Shown here: positions 45,129 to 56,843 of the stretch, piece after piece
Layout: the number at the start of each line of letters is the position of its first letter
Numbering within the stretch: position 1 is the stretch's first letter
NCBI RefSeq assembly: GCF_022965805.1
Contig: NC_133117.1
Span: forward strand, 10,068,183 to 10,132,182
Source of the DNA: Primulina eburnea
Taxonomy: Eukaryota > Streptophyta > Magnoliopsida > Lamiales > Gesneriaceae
DNA length: 64,000 nt
Direction: 5' to 3'
Made by a program: the position numbers and the translations under genes
Notes under the pieces: model-generated
What the model was told of the DNA's origin: nothing
Seen by the model: only the letters and a program-made list of their open reading frames with translations
Databases searched by the model: none

Positions 45129-46737
45129 AATCATCTTCGTTCTGAGCTGTTTTAATTTTCAAAAGCAGCTCTGGTTCAGCTCGAACAGCACACAATCTCA
45201 GAGGCTGACGATCTGTCTCAATTATTAATCCAGACAAACAGCAGTCTTCAATCAAATTCGATACACCAATCGTCGATAAGGATAGTGCACATACCTTTCG
45301 ACTCAGTGCATCAGCTGCTGCATTGGACTTCCCTGGATAATACTTGATTTCACAATCGAAGTCTTTCAATAAATCCAGCCATCTTCTCTGTCTCATATTC
45401 AATTCAGATTGTGAAAACAGATATTTCAAGCTTTTATGATCAGAATATAATTCGAATTTCTCACCGTACAGGTAATGTCGCCATATCTTCAATGCAAAGA
45501 CTATGGCTGCCAATTCAAGATCATGAATTGGGTAACGAGTTTCATGGGGTTTCAGTTGTCTCGAGGCATAAGCAATCACATGCCCTCGCTGCATTAAAAC
45601 ACAACCCAATCCTCGGTGAGATGCATCACAATAAACGACAAATCCACCAGTGCCTGAAGGAATTGTCAACACAGGCGCACTGGTCAGTCTCTTCTTCAAC
45701 TCAAGAAAAATGGATTCACAGTCTTCTGACCAAACAAACGGAGCATTATTCTGGGTTAACTGCGTAATCGGTTTGGCAATACTCGAAAAATCTTTAATGA
45801 ATCGGCGATAATATCCTGCCAAACCCATAAAACTGCGAATTTCTGGTACAGATGTAGGTCTCGGCCAACTAATCACGGCTTCAACCTTACTGGGATCAAC
45901 TGATATACCGTCTCCCGATATAATGTGACCCAGAAACACAACCTGTTTCAGCCAAAACTCGCATTTCGACAATTTAGCATACAGTTTCTCTGCCCTCAAA
46001 ATTCTTAACACAGTCCTCAGATGATTAGCATGTTCAATCATATTCTTTGAATATATCAATATATCATCAATGAATATGATAACAAAATCATCTCAGTATT
46101 TCTGAAAGACGCGGTTCATCAATCCCATAAATACCGCTGGTGCATTCGTCAAACCAAATGGCATGACAATAAATTCATAGTGTCCATACCTGGTTCTGAA
46201 TGCTGTCTTTGAGATATCAGAGTCCCTGACTCTCAATTGATGGTATCCAGATCTCAAATCGATCTTGGAATACACCGATGAACCCTGCAACTGATCAAAT
46301 AAATCATCAATACGAGGCAATGGATATTTATTCTTTACCGTTGCCTTGTTCAGTTGCCGATAGTCGATACAAAGTCTCATCGACCCATCCTTCTTTCTCA
46401 CGAACAGTACTGGAGCACCCCAAGGAGATACACTCGGTCTGATATATCCCTTGGCCAGTAAATCCTCCAACTGTTCTTTCAATTCTTTCAACTCGATCGG
46501 TGCCATCCTGTAAGGAGCTCTCGAAGTCGGAACTGTTCCTGGCATTAACTCAATGCTGAAGTCTATCTCTCGAATCGGAGGCAATCCAGGAATCTCATCT
46601 GGAAAGACATCAGCAAATTCACACACCACTGGCAAATCCGCCAATGATGGGCTCGATTTCAGTAAATCAACTGAATATACCAGGAATCCATCTGCTCCTT
46701 TCTGCAATAATCGTGTCATATTCATTGCAGATATCAA
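45091..46737 (-). pseudogene. Element 5 RT and RNase H, one in-frame stop
   Basis: The RT frame starts before 46737 and includes [40 protein letters not shown] and [16 protein letters not shown] at 46093-46095 interrupts it just before the active site, which is intact as [10 protein letters not shown]. RNase H has [31 protein letters not shown] and [11 protein letters not shown]. The frame ends soon after ADALSRK because of the integrase deletion. An in-frame TAG near 46773 stands between protease and RT. Confidence 0.9.
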
Positions 46738-46926
46738 AGGAATTCTAGCACGAGAACCCTTACCATAAAATTTCTACTCTTCAGCCATCTCAGGTCTGAA
46801 TCGAACTATTTTGTGGAAACAATCAACTGTAGCTCGGTACTTGGCCAACATATCGATACCGATAATGCAATCAAAATCAGATAAACCAAGTACAATACAG
46901 TCTAGCTCAATCGTATGTCCATCGTA

Positions 46927-48234
46927 CTACAGTATACAAGGTTTCACAGATTTCACTGATATCACACCTGTTCCTAATGGAGAAGAAACAGACACTACCG
47001 CAGACAATGACTCAATTGGTAATGCACAACTCAATGCAAACCTCTCAGAAATAAAAGTATGCGATGCACCAGTATCAATCAATACATATGCAGGATAACC
47101 AGAAATAAAACAGTTACCTGCAACTACATCGTCAGGTGCATCCTGTGCCTGCTCCTCAGTCAAAGCAAACAATCGGGCCTGCTGTCTAGGAGGCTGGCTC
47201 GCGGTCCGGCCCCCTCCTGGCCTCTGCTGTGACAGAGTAGACGGTACTGGCTGAAAAGTATGCACGGCAGACGGTCGTCTACCTACCTGAGCTACTGATC
47301 CCGATGACTCAGCTGCCTGTGATCCCTGGGCACTCCTCTGGGGACACACTCGAGCAAAGTGTCCTTGCTGTCCACAAATACGACAGCTGCCACTCACTCC
47401 TCGGCACTGATCTGTGGAATGCCTCCCTCCACAAGTACCACAGTACGGTCCTGCATAGCTCTGGCTCTGACCGGTCTGTCTAGAGCCACTCGAACTGGAC
47501 GAGGTAGTCCCTGATTTCTTGAATTGCTTCCCTCTAGCCTTCAAGAAATCCTTCTTTCCGCTACCGCTGTTGCCACCTTCAAATCTAGGAGGTGGTTGTG
47601 GTCCCGGTACTGGAAGCACAAACGAAGCCTCTCTCTGCCTCATCAGGCATGCCTCGGCTCCCTTGGCTCTGTTCAGGGCATCGGTGAAATTATTGGGCCT
47701 CCCGGTGTTCACCAAAGTGAAAATTTCAGGATTTAGGCCATTTATAAACTGGTCTGCAACGGCCTCATCACTCCCCGCCACATGAGGAGCAAATCGGAGC
47801 AATGTCGAAAACTTAGCCACATAGTCCTCAATGTTTAACTGGCCTTGTTTCAAGTTTGCAAATTCGGCTCCCTTGTCCTTCCTATAAGATACTGGAAAGA
47901 ACCGTAGATAAAATTCAGTCTTAAACACATTCCACATAATGGCCGTACCTCGTTGTTCCAATGCCCTTCTAGTCGTGATCCACCAGTGTTTAACAACGTC
48001 ATGCAACTGGTGTATTATCAGTTTCACCCTCTTTTCCTCAGTATACTCCAAAGATTCAAACAGTGATTCAATGTCGTCCAACCAACTTTCACATTCCACG
48101 GAATTCTCCGTACCTTTCAAAGTCGGTGGATGAAATGACTGAAACCTTTTCAACAATTTCTCCATTGCTGTAGGTGTCACGTCCATGGGAGGATTCGAGG
48201 TACTCCCCTGTTCTGGCATTCTCCTCGGAGGCAT
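46927..48234 (-). pseudogene. Element 5 Gag-protease
   Basis: I place the start at the MPPRRMPEQGS methionine (48234), as in related gypsy gags, not at the ATG 12 codons upstream. Gag has WLDDIESLFESLEYTEEKRV and VFKTEFYLRFFP, then two zinc knuckles (CGTCGGRHSTDQC and CRICGQQGHFARVC). The protease has VLIDTGASHTFISERF. The frame ends at a premature TAG (46927-46929). Beyond it, in the same frame, come the second protease motif (DCIIGIDML) and pol, so gag and pol were one ORF. Gag itself is uninterrupted. Confidence 0.9.
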
Positions 48235-48477
48235 ATCTGAAATCAGAAGGATTAGCGATCCCAAACCCAAAGTCTATTTCAGTCCTCCTCCGATCATCTT
48301 ACTGCTGATCCAGAATCGGTTCTGATTCAATCTTAATAATACATGTTTTCAAATCAAATCAAGATAAACAGATAAACATGCATTATAAAGCAGTAAATCA
48401 TGCTAGCAATCAAAAGCAGGAAAGAAAATACATTCTACCCCGCTCACTAGCTACTATCTCAATCTCAAGGATCTATC

Positions 48478-48489
48478 GCTCTGATACCA
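48478..48489 (-). other. Element 5 primer-binding site (tRNA-iMet)
   Basis: The minus strand reads TGGTATCAGAGC, a few bases from the 5' LTR. Confidence 0.92.
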
Positions 48490-48494
48490 CCTGT

Positions 48495-50442
48495 TGTGGG
48501 GACCCGGACGCTAATCAAGTTCTTAATCATCATTGGGACTAATTAATCAATTATAAACAGGGTCTAAATTTTTTTTTTTTTTATGCGGAACGTAGTGAAA
48601 TCAAACTAATATACAACTCAGTATATAAAAGTACAAGTCCTGTACTACAAACATACATTCAACTAAGGTTTAAACAACTAATGTCAAGTGTCCAACCCTA
48701 TCTACAATCCAAGTCCGGAGCCTCCACTCTAATCACGATCTCTCCTCATCTCCTGGACCCTGATCCTGTCCCACCTGTTGTCAAGTACACATACAGACAA
48801 GACAACAGCCGGATAACTCCGGTGAGAATAAATCTCAGTATAAATCAACGAAACATGCAATCATATAAACAAATATAAAGCATGTAATCAGGTAACAGAA
48901 TATGTAACAAATCTGAAACATAATCAATATCATGCTGTCGACAATACTCGTAGATCTACAATTCAGACTAGACTCAATCCTAGTCCAGGGATCCCGGTTT
49001 CCAGATGTGGTATTCCTATATCGAATTCCGTAAAGGATGGAACCATAATCTCTATTACTCGATATAACCAGTGCCCTGGTATTCCTATATCGAATTCCGT
49101 AATAGAAGAATTCCAATACCTTTTACTCGATATAACCAAATATGGTGTTCCTATATCGAATTCCGTAATAGATTCCATTACTCGATATAACCAAACATCC
49201 AGTGTCCAGACCTAACCGTCAAGGACTGTAGCTCTATCGCTAGCATCCTATCTTGTGACATCGTGCAATGTGCTGTGGCGATACCACCACTATCCGGCAC
49301 GGTGTGTCACAAGACAGTTCGACCAATACCTGTTGTCTAGATATCAAGAGAACAAGTATATTAATCAAATCAATGCAAATATCAATGCACTAAAGTAAAG
49401 TATGTGATTTAGGGAAACCCAAGTCCATACCGACTCAAGTCCATCTCCCAATACCACATTGACTTATACCTTTCTTTCGTCGGTGTCTGGCTCAGTCGAA
49501 GTCCTCAACTCACAGCCTGTCTGATACTGACAATACCAACAATCTCATGTCAAGATACCGTTCAAATCAATAACAATCTGATCAATCTGGATTTAATTCA
49601 AAATCAACGGTATAATGGTACAATTTCAGTATCCCCGTCAATACAACATCACCAGATAATAGTTACAATCCATAACCCATATCCAGTATAATCTATAATC
49701 CAATCACAATTCAAATCTGTCCGGTATAACTCAATATACCCTAACAATTCCATAATCAGTCCGTTTCTTAATCTGACTTCGATTCTACGATGTCTAATAT
49801 GTCAAGAACATCATATATGAATTCCATTCAATTCTGACAATAGCATAATTTCAAAGCATGTCAAAACGTAGCAAAACTTACGTCAAAGTGTAGCCTACGT
49901 CGCTAGGAACTCGGTACCGAAGTCGGATTCAAAATCAGACGGACAGATTTCTCAGAAAAGGCGTAAGGATTTTCAACAACTTTCCTCGACCCTCTTCTCT
50001 CGATTCTGATTTCTGAGGAAATGTCTTGCATGTATATATATATATATACACCTCGCGCATGCCTCAAGCCAAGTGGCTTAATTCTCATATTACACGTCTC
50101 GCGCTCGGGCGGTGGCAATCTACCGCTCGGGCGCGAGCTCGGCGCTCGGGCGGTTAAAATCTACCGCCCGGGCGCGAAGGATTCTGTCCGCATACATCTG
50201 CGTTGGCGCTCGGGCGGTCATAAACTACCGCCCGGGCGCCACCTCCTCTGCCCGGAGCATACTCTTGTTGCACAATGGCGCTCGGGCGGTCATTTTCTAC
50301 CGCTCGGGCGCCAACAGTTCTGTCCGAAACTTACCCAAGTCATGTGTACTCTTATTTCGTGTCCCGATTAATCCTTTCGTAATCATATCAAATTATAAAT
50401 CAATAATTACCGATTACTAGAATTAAATTTCCGGGCATTACA
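48495..50442 (-). repeat. Element 5 5' LTR (1948 bp)
   Basis: Matches 42934-44935. The 54-bp length difference is explained by 22 fewer TA units (44 bp) and one 10-bp duplication in the other copy. Confidence 0.93.
50098..50311 (-). repeat. Paired-arm GC hairpin array in the element 5 5' LTR
   Basis: Four units matching 44591-44805, with a few substitutions that here give better pairing (for example GGGCGCC against GGCCGCC). Confidence 0.88.
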
Positions 50443-50447
50443 TCTTT

Positions 50448-50989
50448 GGGCATATAGGACTGCTTTTAAAACACCTATAGGCACTACATCATATAGGTTG
50501 TTGTTTGGTAAAGCATGTCGTTTACCTGTAGAGTTAGAGCATCGGGCATACTGGGCTACAAAAGCATTGAACTTTAACTTTACTGATGCAGGTGAACGAC
50601 GTTTGCTTCAACTAGATCAGTTGGAGGAATTCCGAAATCTGGCATATGATATCGCACTGTCCTACAAAGAAAAGACAAAGAGGGCTCATGACAAGCGAAT
50701 CATCGAAAGGGAATTCCAAGAAGGAGAAAATGTCCTGCTCTATAACTCCCGGTTGAGACTGTTTCCAGGAAAACTGAAGTCGCGATGGTCCGGTCCATTC
50801 GTGATTTCGAAAGTATACCCATCGGGAGCTGTAGAATTGAAAGATGGGAAGGATGGGACATTTACGGTCAATTCCCAGCGCCTGAAGCACTACATGGGTG
50901 GCACAATTGAGCCACAACTTGGAATCACCCGGTTCCAAGACATGCCGAACTGCGACATACCGACGGTCAAGCTCTCGACTATAAATTGA
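50448..50989 (+). pseudogene. Element 4 Pol part 3: integrase C-terminus
   Basis: Continues from 42933 after element 5 with [20 protein letters not shown] and [19 protein letters not shown]. It ends in the C-terminal domain ([18 protein letters not shown] and [16 protein letters not shown]). No lesion is visible in this part, which ends naturally at 50989. Confidence 0.9.
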
Positions 50990-51133
50990 GAACTACTTTT
51001 CATTCCCTTCTCTTGCATTTGACTTAATTTTTCCTTTCGTGTCAATTTATTTATTTTCTCTTGCTGTTGTTTTATTTTCATATAAAAAAATTTTTGAAAA
51101 AAAAAGGAATTCAAGCGATTTTGGGCAGAGAGG

Positions 51134-51313
51134 TTCGCGATCGAGCGGTAATTTTCTACCGCCCGAGCGCGAACGCTTACCTAGGGATAATGATTCCCGA
51201 GAGGTTGGCGCTCGAGCGGTAATTTTATACCGCCCGAGCGCGAGCGCTTACCTCTAGACAAAAATTCCAGATAGGTTCGCGCTCGAGCGGTAGTTTTCTA
51301 CCGCTCGAGCGCA
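51134..51313 (+). repeat. Third GC hairpin array, in the element 4 leader before ORF3
   Basis: Three units at 51134, 51207 and 51275 with the same arm sequence as the LTR array (CGAGCGGTAATTTTCTACCG type), period 68-73 bp. They lie outside the LTR, between the end of pol and the third ORF. Confidence 0.87.
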
Positions 51314-51543
51314 ACGGCTTTTAAAACACGAAATCCCATTCCCTTTTCTTCATTCTGCACGAAAATTCCCCCAAATTCCCTCCCCAAAATCCCTAACTCC
51401 TCGCATCCCCTTTTTCAATTTTGTGGTGCAGGAACTTCATTCCGGACTCGAAGTCTCGGCAAAGTGGAACAATCGGCTTAGGCAAACAAGAACATTCCTC
51501 TCTCCGGTCACCCACCATCTCCATCTTCAATTCTTCAAACACA

Positions 51544-52685
51544 ATGGCTCCCAAGAAGCAAAAAGGTAACCCCAGCTCCTCTACTTCATCTTCCGCCTTT
51601 GATATACATCGTTTTGTTAGTATGGAGGCTAGGGCTAGATACGAGCATGCCAAAATTCACCGAAACCCTATAGCCGAGAGGGGAGTCCGGAGACAGTTTG
51701 AGGATAGACACTTGGGTATTCTTTTCGACTTGGAAAGGCGTGAATGGGAACAATTCGGTAATCAACCTAAGGCGGCGGTAGTCTCAGTAGTTCGCGAATT
51801 TTATGCCAATGCGGCGGAGGGGAGAAATGGTATGGTGTTTGTTAGGGGTAGACATGTACCGTATGACTCGGTTACGATCAATGCACTGTTAGGGACAGCG
51901 GAAGTTGACGACTCTCACTTCCAGACATTAGTCGCCAACCCAAATTATGATACTATTCTCGCAACATTGTGCCATCCGGGCGCGATGTGGAAACCATTGG
52001 GCGGCTCGCCAAGTTGTTTTGACGAGAAATATTTGAAAGCTGGAGTTGCCCTTTGGTATTTATTTGTGGCTCGGAGAATGATGCCGGTCTCGCATAAGAG
52101 CGAGGTCTAGAAAGATCGGGCGGTGCTGCTTTATGCTTTGATCGAGGGATACGCCATCAATGTGGGAACACTTATCAATTCGCAAATCACACTGAGTGCC
52201 AACAACAATCATGTGGGCTTGTTCTTCCCCACCATTATCTCTGAATTGTGTGCGAGAGCGGGAGTGGTGTTTCGCGATGATAAGGAGTGGTTGCAGCCTA
52301 TGAAGCCTATTTGTGTGGACGACCTCCAGCGGAAACGTGCTAAACGAATCAGTGAATTCCCAACTCAGAAGGAGGAAGCTGGTGGCTCAAGCACTGCCGT
52401 ACCACGACGTCTGCCACAACAACCCCGGAGGCGACCCCAAACTGAAAAAATCGATGAAACCCTCGCCTTCATGACGCATCAAAATCAAATCAACTCATAC
52501 CTCATTGACCATGCGGCTCAAATTGACTCAATGATGCGCACTTTGCTCATCCACAGGGGCATTGACCCAGGCACCATCCCACCGACTATGCCACCCCTCC
52601 CCCGTTCCATTTTCAGTACGACTACCAACAGCAGGGGGACGCTGCCGGAGTGCCACCACCTGAGCACAACGACGACGAGTCTTGA
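51544..52685 (+). pseudogene. Element 4 third ORF (Athila late ORF, envelope position)
   Basis: The ATG at 51544 gives MAPKKQKGNPSSSTSSSAFD; upstream in-frame codons lack an ATG. Conserved motifs include FVRGRHVPYDSVTINALLG and LWYLFVARRMMPVSHKSEV. A TAG (52108-52110) then stands where the family has Trp, and the same frame continues KDRAVLLYALIEGYAINVG. This resembles the putative plant transposon protein domain common in Athila late ORFs. A frameshift in the C-rich stretch near 52590-52607 moves the frame; the other frame reads YDYQQQGDAAG and ends TGA at 52683-52685. Function unproven. Confidence 0.8.
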
Positions 52686-53926
52686 CCAGGGGAGTTTACT
52701 GTTTCCCCTTCTTTGCTCTTTCATTTCTTTACCGCTTTCTGTTTCCTTTCTTATAAGTTGTTTCAGTATAGCATGTTTTTTGCTTTCAATTTTTCTAGTT
52801 TGCATTTGTGTTTGCATTTCTTTGTTTTGAGTCTTTTGTGCGATGGGGACATTGCACACGTCTAGTATGAGGGGGTCGCCGCACGTCTTCTTATTTGTTT
52901 ACGTTCGTAATTGTCCTGCATGAGTGTCAGTGATGGTGAAACTAGTAAATTGGTAGCCGATGATGATTGTGGGATGAATGAACTGCATACTACTTAGTCT
53001 TATCACTCGTTATAAATACCCCAATGAATTGAAAATTTCCATATGCACTCATTGTGGGTGTTATGAGTAGTGTTAACGACAGTCGAGTTTAAGAATTTGT
53101 GGGAGAAACTGGAAAAAACATGAGATGCAAGTCGAACTTGAGTGAATTTTTGTTGACAGTCGTGACCGACCAGTGACATGAAATAGAGTAGATCACTTGC
53201 ATCCACCGGAATAACTTTCGTCCCAATTGTGCATAATACCTCAAGAGTTATCCCTAAGCCACATAAGCCAAATAAACAAACGTTCTATATACTCAAAACC
53301 TAGGGCGTACACTTGAGAAAATTATGCACTAAAAATATATATACATATATATATATATAATAATGTTGTGAATGAAAAAAGGGGATGTAAGGTGTGGGGG
53401 AAGCCAAAAAGGGATGAAATCCTATCCCAAGGCTAAATAGATGGAGATGTAAGGCGTTGAGGAATGTCAGATAAAAATTCTGACAAGTGCATAATGAAAA
53501 TGATCAGTGTACGTCCCATCTTTTTGAGCCGTTTGAAACCTCATGATATTGACTCCCTAATTCCTGTTGTACAACCTTGAAATTTTGCCGCTTTGTGTTC
53601 ACTTGTTGGTCACGACTAGAAACAGAACTCAGGATAAGGAAACTTGCATTGAACTGTTGATTTGGTGACTCGCATGATTTGCGAATAAAATTGTCTAAAG
53701 CACGAGCTAGTGAGACCCACAGCACACACACGACCACACTTTCTGGTCAAATCAAAATGCTATAAGGTGCTTTAAAAAGGGGTATTGATGAATGTTGGGA
53801 TTTGGCTAATTGGATGTGGTTCACAAATCCGCTGAGGCAGGAGATGCCGGTTTGCTACTTCACCATCAGTTTCGTTATTTTAATTCTTTCCTTTTGTGTT
53901 TGTTTCGGATTTTGGTTATGGTCTGT
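52686..53926 (+). other. Element 4 3' non-coding region
   Basis: No ORF worth calling. It contains an exact 14-nt copy of the terminal polypurine tract (TAGTATGAGGGGGT, 52863-52876) and a short (TA)n run near 53335-53360. Confidence 0.7.
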
Positions 53927-55294
53927 TGTTGCGTGTTTTCACTACCGCAAGTATACGGTGTCAAGTTTTAGTACTGGTTAGAGTACAGATGTCGATCCCA
54001 CGAAGAGTAAATATTTAAAACTGTATATTAATTACCATAATTGACATAGCTCAACTTTATTTAAACAAATCAAATAGTTGGTTTAGAATCAATTCAAATA
54101 AAATAACAATTCTTGTAATTCTAGCACGCAGCAGAAAATTCACTGAGAAAATAAATCTAGAGATATGATTTCGTCGAGTCTCCCCCATGCTAAATTAACA
54201 TTGACTAACATTTAATTAAATTGCACCATGTGTATTAACCAAGAACTCACAATATTTTCTATTCCATCTGTCGAGTGATAAATAAAAATGTAGTACCTAT
54301 TACTGATTTTAATATGTCTATTCAAAATCACGTAACACGTAATAAATGTAAACAAGGTTCTTTTATGGATTCGTCAGAGTTATACGTCTTTTGCACATTA
54401 TAAATTTCTAACAATGTGATTTCTTCTGTCCTAATTTCAATCCCCTCTGTCGAGTGTTAGATTTCAATTATGTAATCAATCGAATTATGGCCAGTAATTC
54501 AAAAGCATTAAAAACAAGAAATCACAAATAAACATGATGAAATAATTCAATGAAAATTCAAATCGTCATTCACATAGGTTCAACCACGACTACATCAATC
54601 TCTAGAGAATAAAATTAGTTCATGCTCGAATTTAAATCACCACAAAACCTGTTTGTAATCATTAAAAACTTAAAAGTAAGAAACCGAATTAAGAATGTGT
54701 TGGCGAGAGATGAAAGTGCTTCTCCGTGTCCGGATTCAACGTCTTCTATCTCCGTTCTTCACGTCCCGTGCTCCGTGCGCTCTCATTTTTTCTCCTTTCT
54801 CTCGAGTGGTGTGACGGCTGCTCAAGAATATTTTCGGAACCCTTTTAAGAATCAACGTCGAACCCTTTTTATTTCTGGAAATCGCGCCGCGCGCATATGT
54901 GCGGCACAAACTCGCGCATATGCGCGGGTTTGCTTCTGGTGCTGCTCTTCGTCTTGCGCGCATATGTGCGCCATGAGCGGCGCATATGCGCGCTGCTTTC
55001 GGGTTGTCGCCTGTTGTCCCTCGCGCATATGTGCGGCTTGAGTGGCGCATATGCGCTGAAATCTCTGTATGGGTCGCGCATGTGCGCGGAGCTTTCTGCA
55101 TTCCACCCTTCGGAGTATTGCTCACACTTCTTCTCCTAGGCGCCATTTTAGCTCGTTTTCACGCACATGTTTTATCCGCACCTAAATTCCTGCAATCACA
55201 CCAAAAAACAACAAAAGCGCGTAATTCCGCCCAAAAAGACTAACAATCTATATGAAGTATAGGAATAATATAAGTGCACAAAATGCACTTATCA
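53927..55294 (-). mobile_element. Solo gypsy LTR (1368 bp) with TSD TCTGT
   Basis: Starts TGTTGCGTG and ends GCACTTATCA on the plus strand, flanked by TCTGT at 53922-53926 and 55295-55299. In minus orientation it begins TGATAAGTGC and ends CGCAACA, resembling Athila/Tat-type LTR ends from memory. It has a 66-bp-period palindrome array (54891-55085). No internal region is present. Confidence 0.85.
54891..55085 (-). repeat. Seven-copy GCGCATATGYGC array in the solo LTR
   Basis: Copies start at 54891, 54913, 54957, 54980, 55023 and 55045, with a degenerate one near 55075. They alternate GCGCATATGTGC and GCGCATATGCGC. Pairs are 22-23 bp apart and pairs recur every 65-67 bp. Each copy is nearly self-palindromic, and the two members of a pair can also pair with each other. 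The array is about 210-400 bp from the LTR start. Confidence 0.92.
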
Positions 55295-55330
55295 TCTGTA
55301 ACCTATTTCTCTTGAGGGCAAGCAAAAGGT

Positions 55331-55344
55331 TAGTATGAGGGGGT
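55331..55344 (+). other. Element 4 polypurine tract
   Basis: TAGTATGAGGGGGT directly before the 3' LTR. Confidence 0.87.
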
Positions 55345-56838
55345 TGATACGTGTTGTTTTTACATGTTTTATTGCATTAGTTTGTGTGTGTTTTCATTGT
55401 GCATGCGTACATTTCGTTTACATTTTGTTCATTTTAGAGTAAACATTTCCATGTGATCGTGTCTCACTTTGATGTGACGAATTCCCAGGAAAAACGGCCA
55501 GAAAAACGGAACTCGGAGCCAAGTGCTAAGCTAACAAGATTTTGTACAGACCGGCTGGCGCCCGAGCGGTAATTTTCTACCGTCCGGGTGCGAGAAGAGA
55601 GTTGAAAGAGATTTTACAGAAAGTATGGCGCTCGGGCGGTGAATTTCTACCGCACGAGCGCGAGCAGGGATCCAATCTACAGAAGAGTCGGCACTCGGGC
55701 GGTAGTTTTCTACCGCCCGAGCACGAATGCCGCACATCCCAAGAGATTTTACAGAAGGTGTGGCGCTCGAGCGGTAGTTTTCTACCGCCCGAGCGCCACC
55801 TATTTTTGGAAAAATATTGTGTGCGATTCCTTACCTTATTTTTGGAGGGTGGCTGATATGGAAAGGAGGGGTGGACGTTTTGGACATCATTCAGACATAT
55901 TCAGACTCTATTATTCAGCCGCCACAAGCCTTGGAGAGCACTTTGCGCTTGGATTGAAGATTTGAAGTTTTCCGGGCGTCGTTCTTTGTGTTCTTCGTCA
56001 ATTCTCGTATTTCTAATTTAGTTTTCATCTTTTAAACTTTGTTTTGTTGATTTTAAATCATGAACTTTAGTAGCTAAACTTTTAATATTTGTTGGGATTT
56101 AAGGGGAGCCTACCCCAAACTTTGATTTGAATTAATTTATGTTCGATTGTTGCGTTATTCTTGATTATACTATTGTTTAATTGTGTTGTTGAAGTGTAGC
56201 TAACTTTAACAACGTTTTTATATCACGAGTGAGTTCGAGAGAATAACTAGTGATAGGATCGAGTAGTATAATCCGCGGATCTACAATTATATAGATATAT
56301 GAAATTGGATACGTGCCGATAATCATAGTCCTAAGGGTCGAAAATTAGGAGATTTCATAAATCGAAATGCGATTCACCCTTGATAAATAATTAAAGACAT
56401 TTAATTACTTCATTGGGTAGAATTAGTTTGGCATAGCTCGAGAGAGTGTGTTCAATTGAATAGGAGATCCTGTCGGAAGAATATAAACACGATTGAACGA
56501 ATTAACAAATTAATAAAGGGTAGGTGAACCAGAATTCCCAACAAATTCATTTATCATTAAAATTTAATCAATTGATCTAGCATTCATATCTCTTCATTAA
56601 ATTCTTGAACTTGTTTATTTAGTTTTATTAAATGTTATTAGTTATAAAACAATTAAATCAAATTTCGTTGCTAAAGTTTTAATAACTGGAGTAATAATTG
56701 TTAAACACAGTCTTCAGTGGAACGATACTCGTACTCACGTACACTATATTATAACTTGGCATCGTGCACTTGCGATTATTTTGAGCATATAAAACATATT
56801 TTTATTGAGGATTACACAGTGCAAGTTTTGCTCGATCA
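55345..56838 (+). repeat. Element 4 3' LTR (1494 bp)
   Basis: Matches 34428-35923, including the four-unit hairpin array (55557-55797). Confidence 0.93.
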
Positions 56839-56843
56839 GACCG

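Larger units (their letters stand above)
42934..50442 (-). mobile_element. Element 5: Tekay-like gypsy element lacking integrase, inside element 4 integrase
   Basis: Starts TGTGGGGACCC and ends GGGCATTACA, flanked by TCTTT at 42929-42933 and 50443-50447. Minus-strand layout: 5' LTR 48495-50442, primer site, gag-protease, RT-RNase H, a chromodomain-like scrap, polypurine tract, 3' LTR 42934-44935. At 7.5 kb it is short because the integrase region is deleted. The LTRs differ by about a dozen substitutions by eye, a 10-bp duplication and a TA-repeat change, making it one of the youngest insertions here. It can move only with integrase from another copy. Confidence 0.93.
34428..56838 (+). mobile_element. 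Element 4: Athila-like Ty3/gypsy element inserted in the element 3 LTR
   Basis: Starts TGATAGGTG and ends CTCGATCA, flanked by GACCG at 34423-34427 and 56839-56843. It has two LTRs of about 1495 bp, a tRNA-Asp primer site, gag-protease, pol in gypsy order, and a third ORF after integrase. A long non-coding 3' region and a polypurine tract complete it. The primer, protease motif (DLGASIN) and late ORF are those of Athila elements. It contains two solo LTRs and element 5; without them it is about 11.5 kb. The LTRs differ by roughly 40 changes by eye, intermediate between element 5 and the outer layers. Confidence 0.93.

Noticed and set aside
46811..47098. Plus-strand ORFs opposite element 5 gag and pol (also 47519-47785, 45411-45767)
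   Set aside because: Shadow frames of a strong minus-strand coding region.
54736..55243. Overlapping ORFs rich in RICA/AHMR repeats
   Set aside because: Translations of the GCGCATATGYGC array in several frames of a solo LTR.
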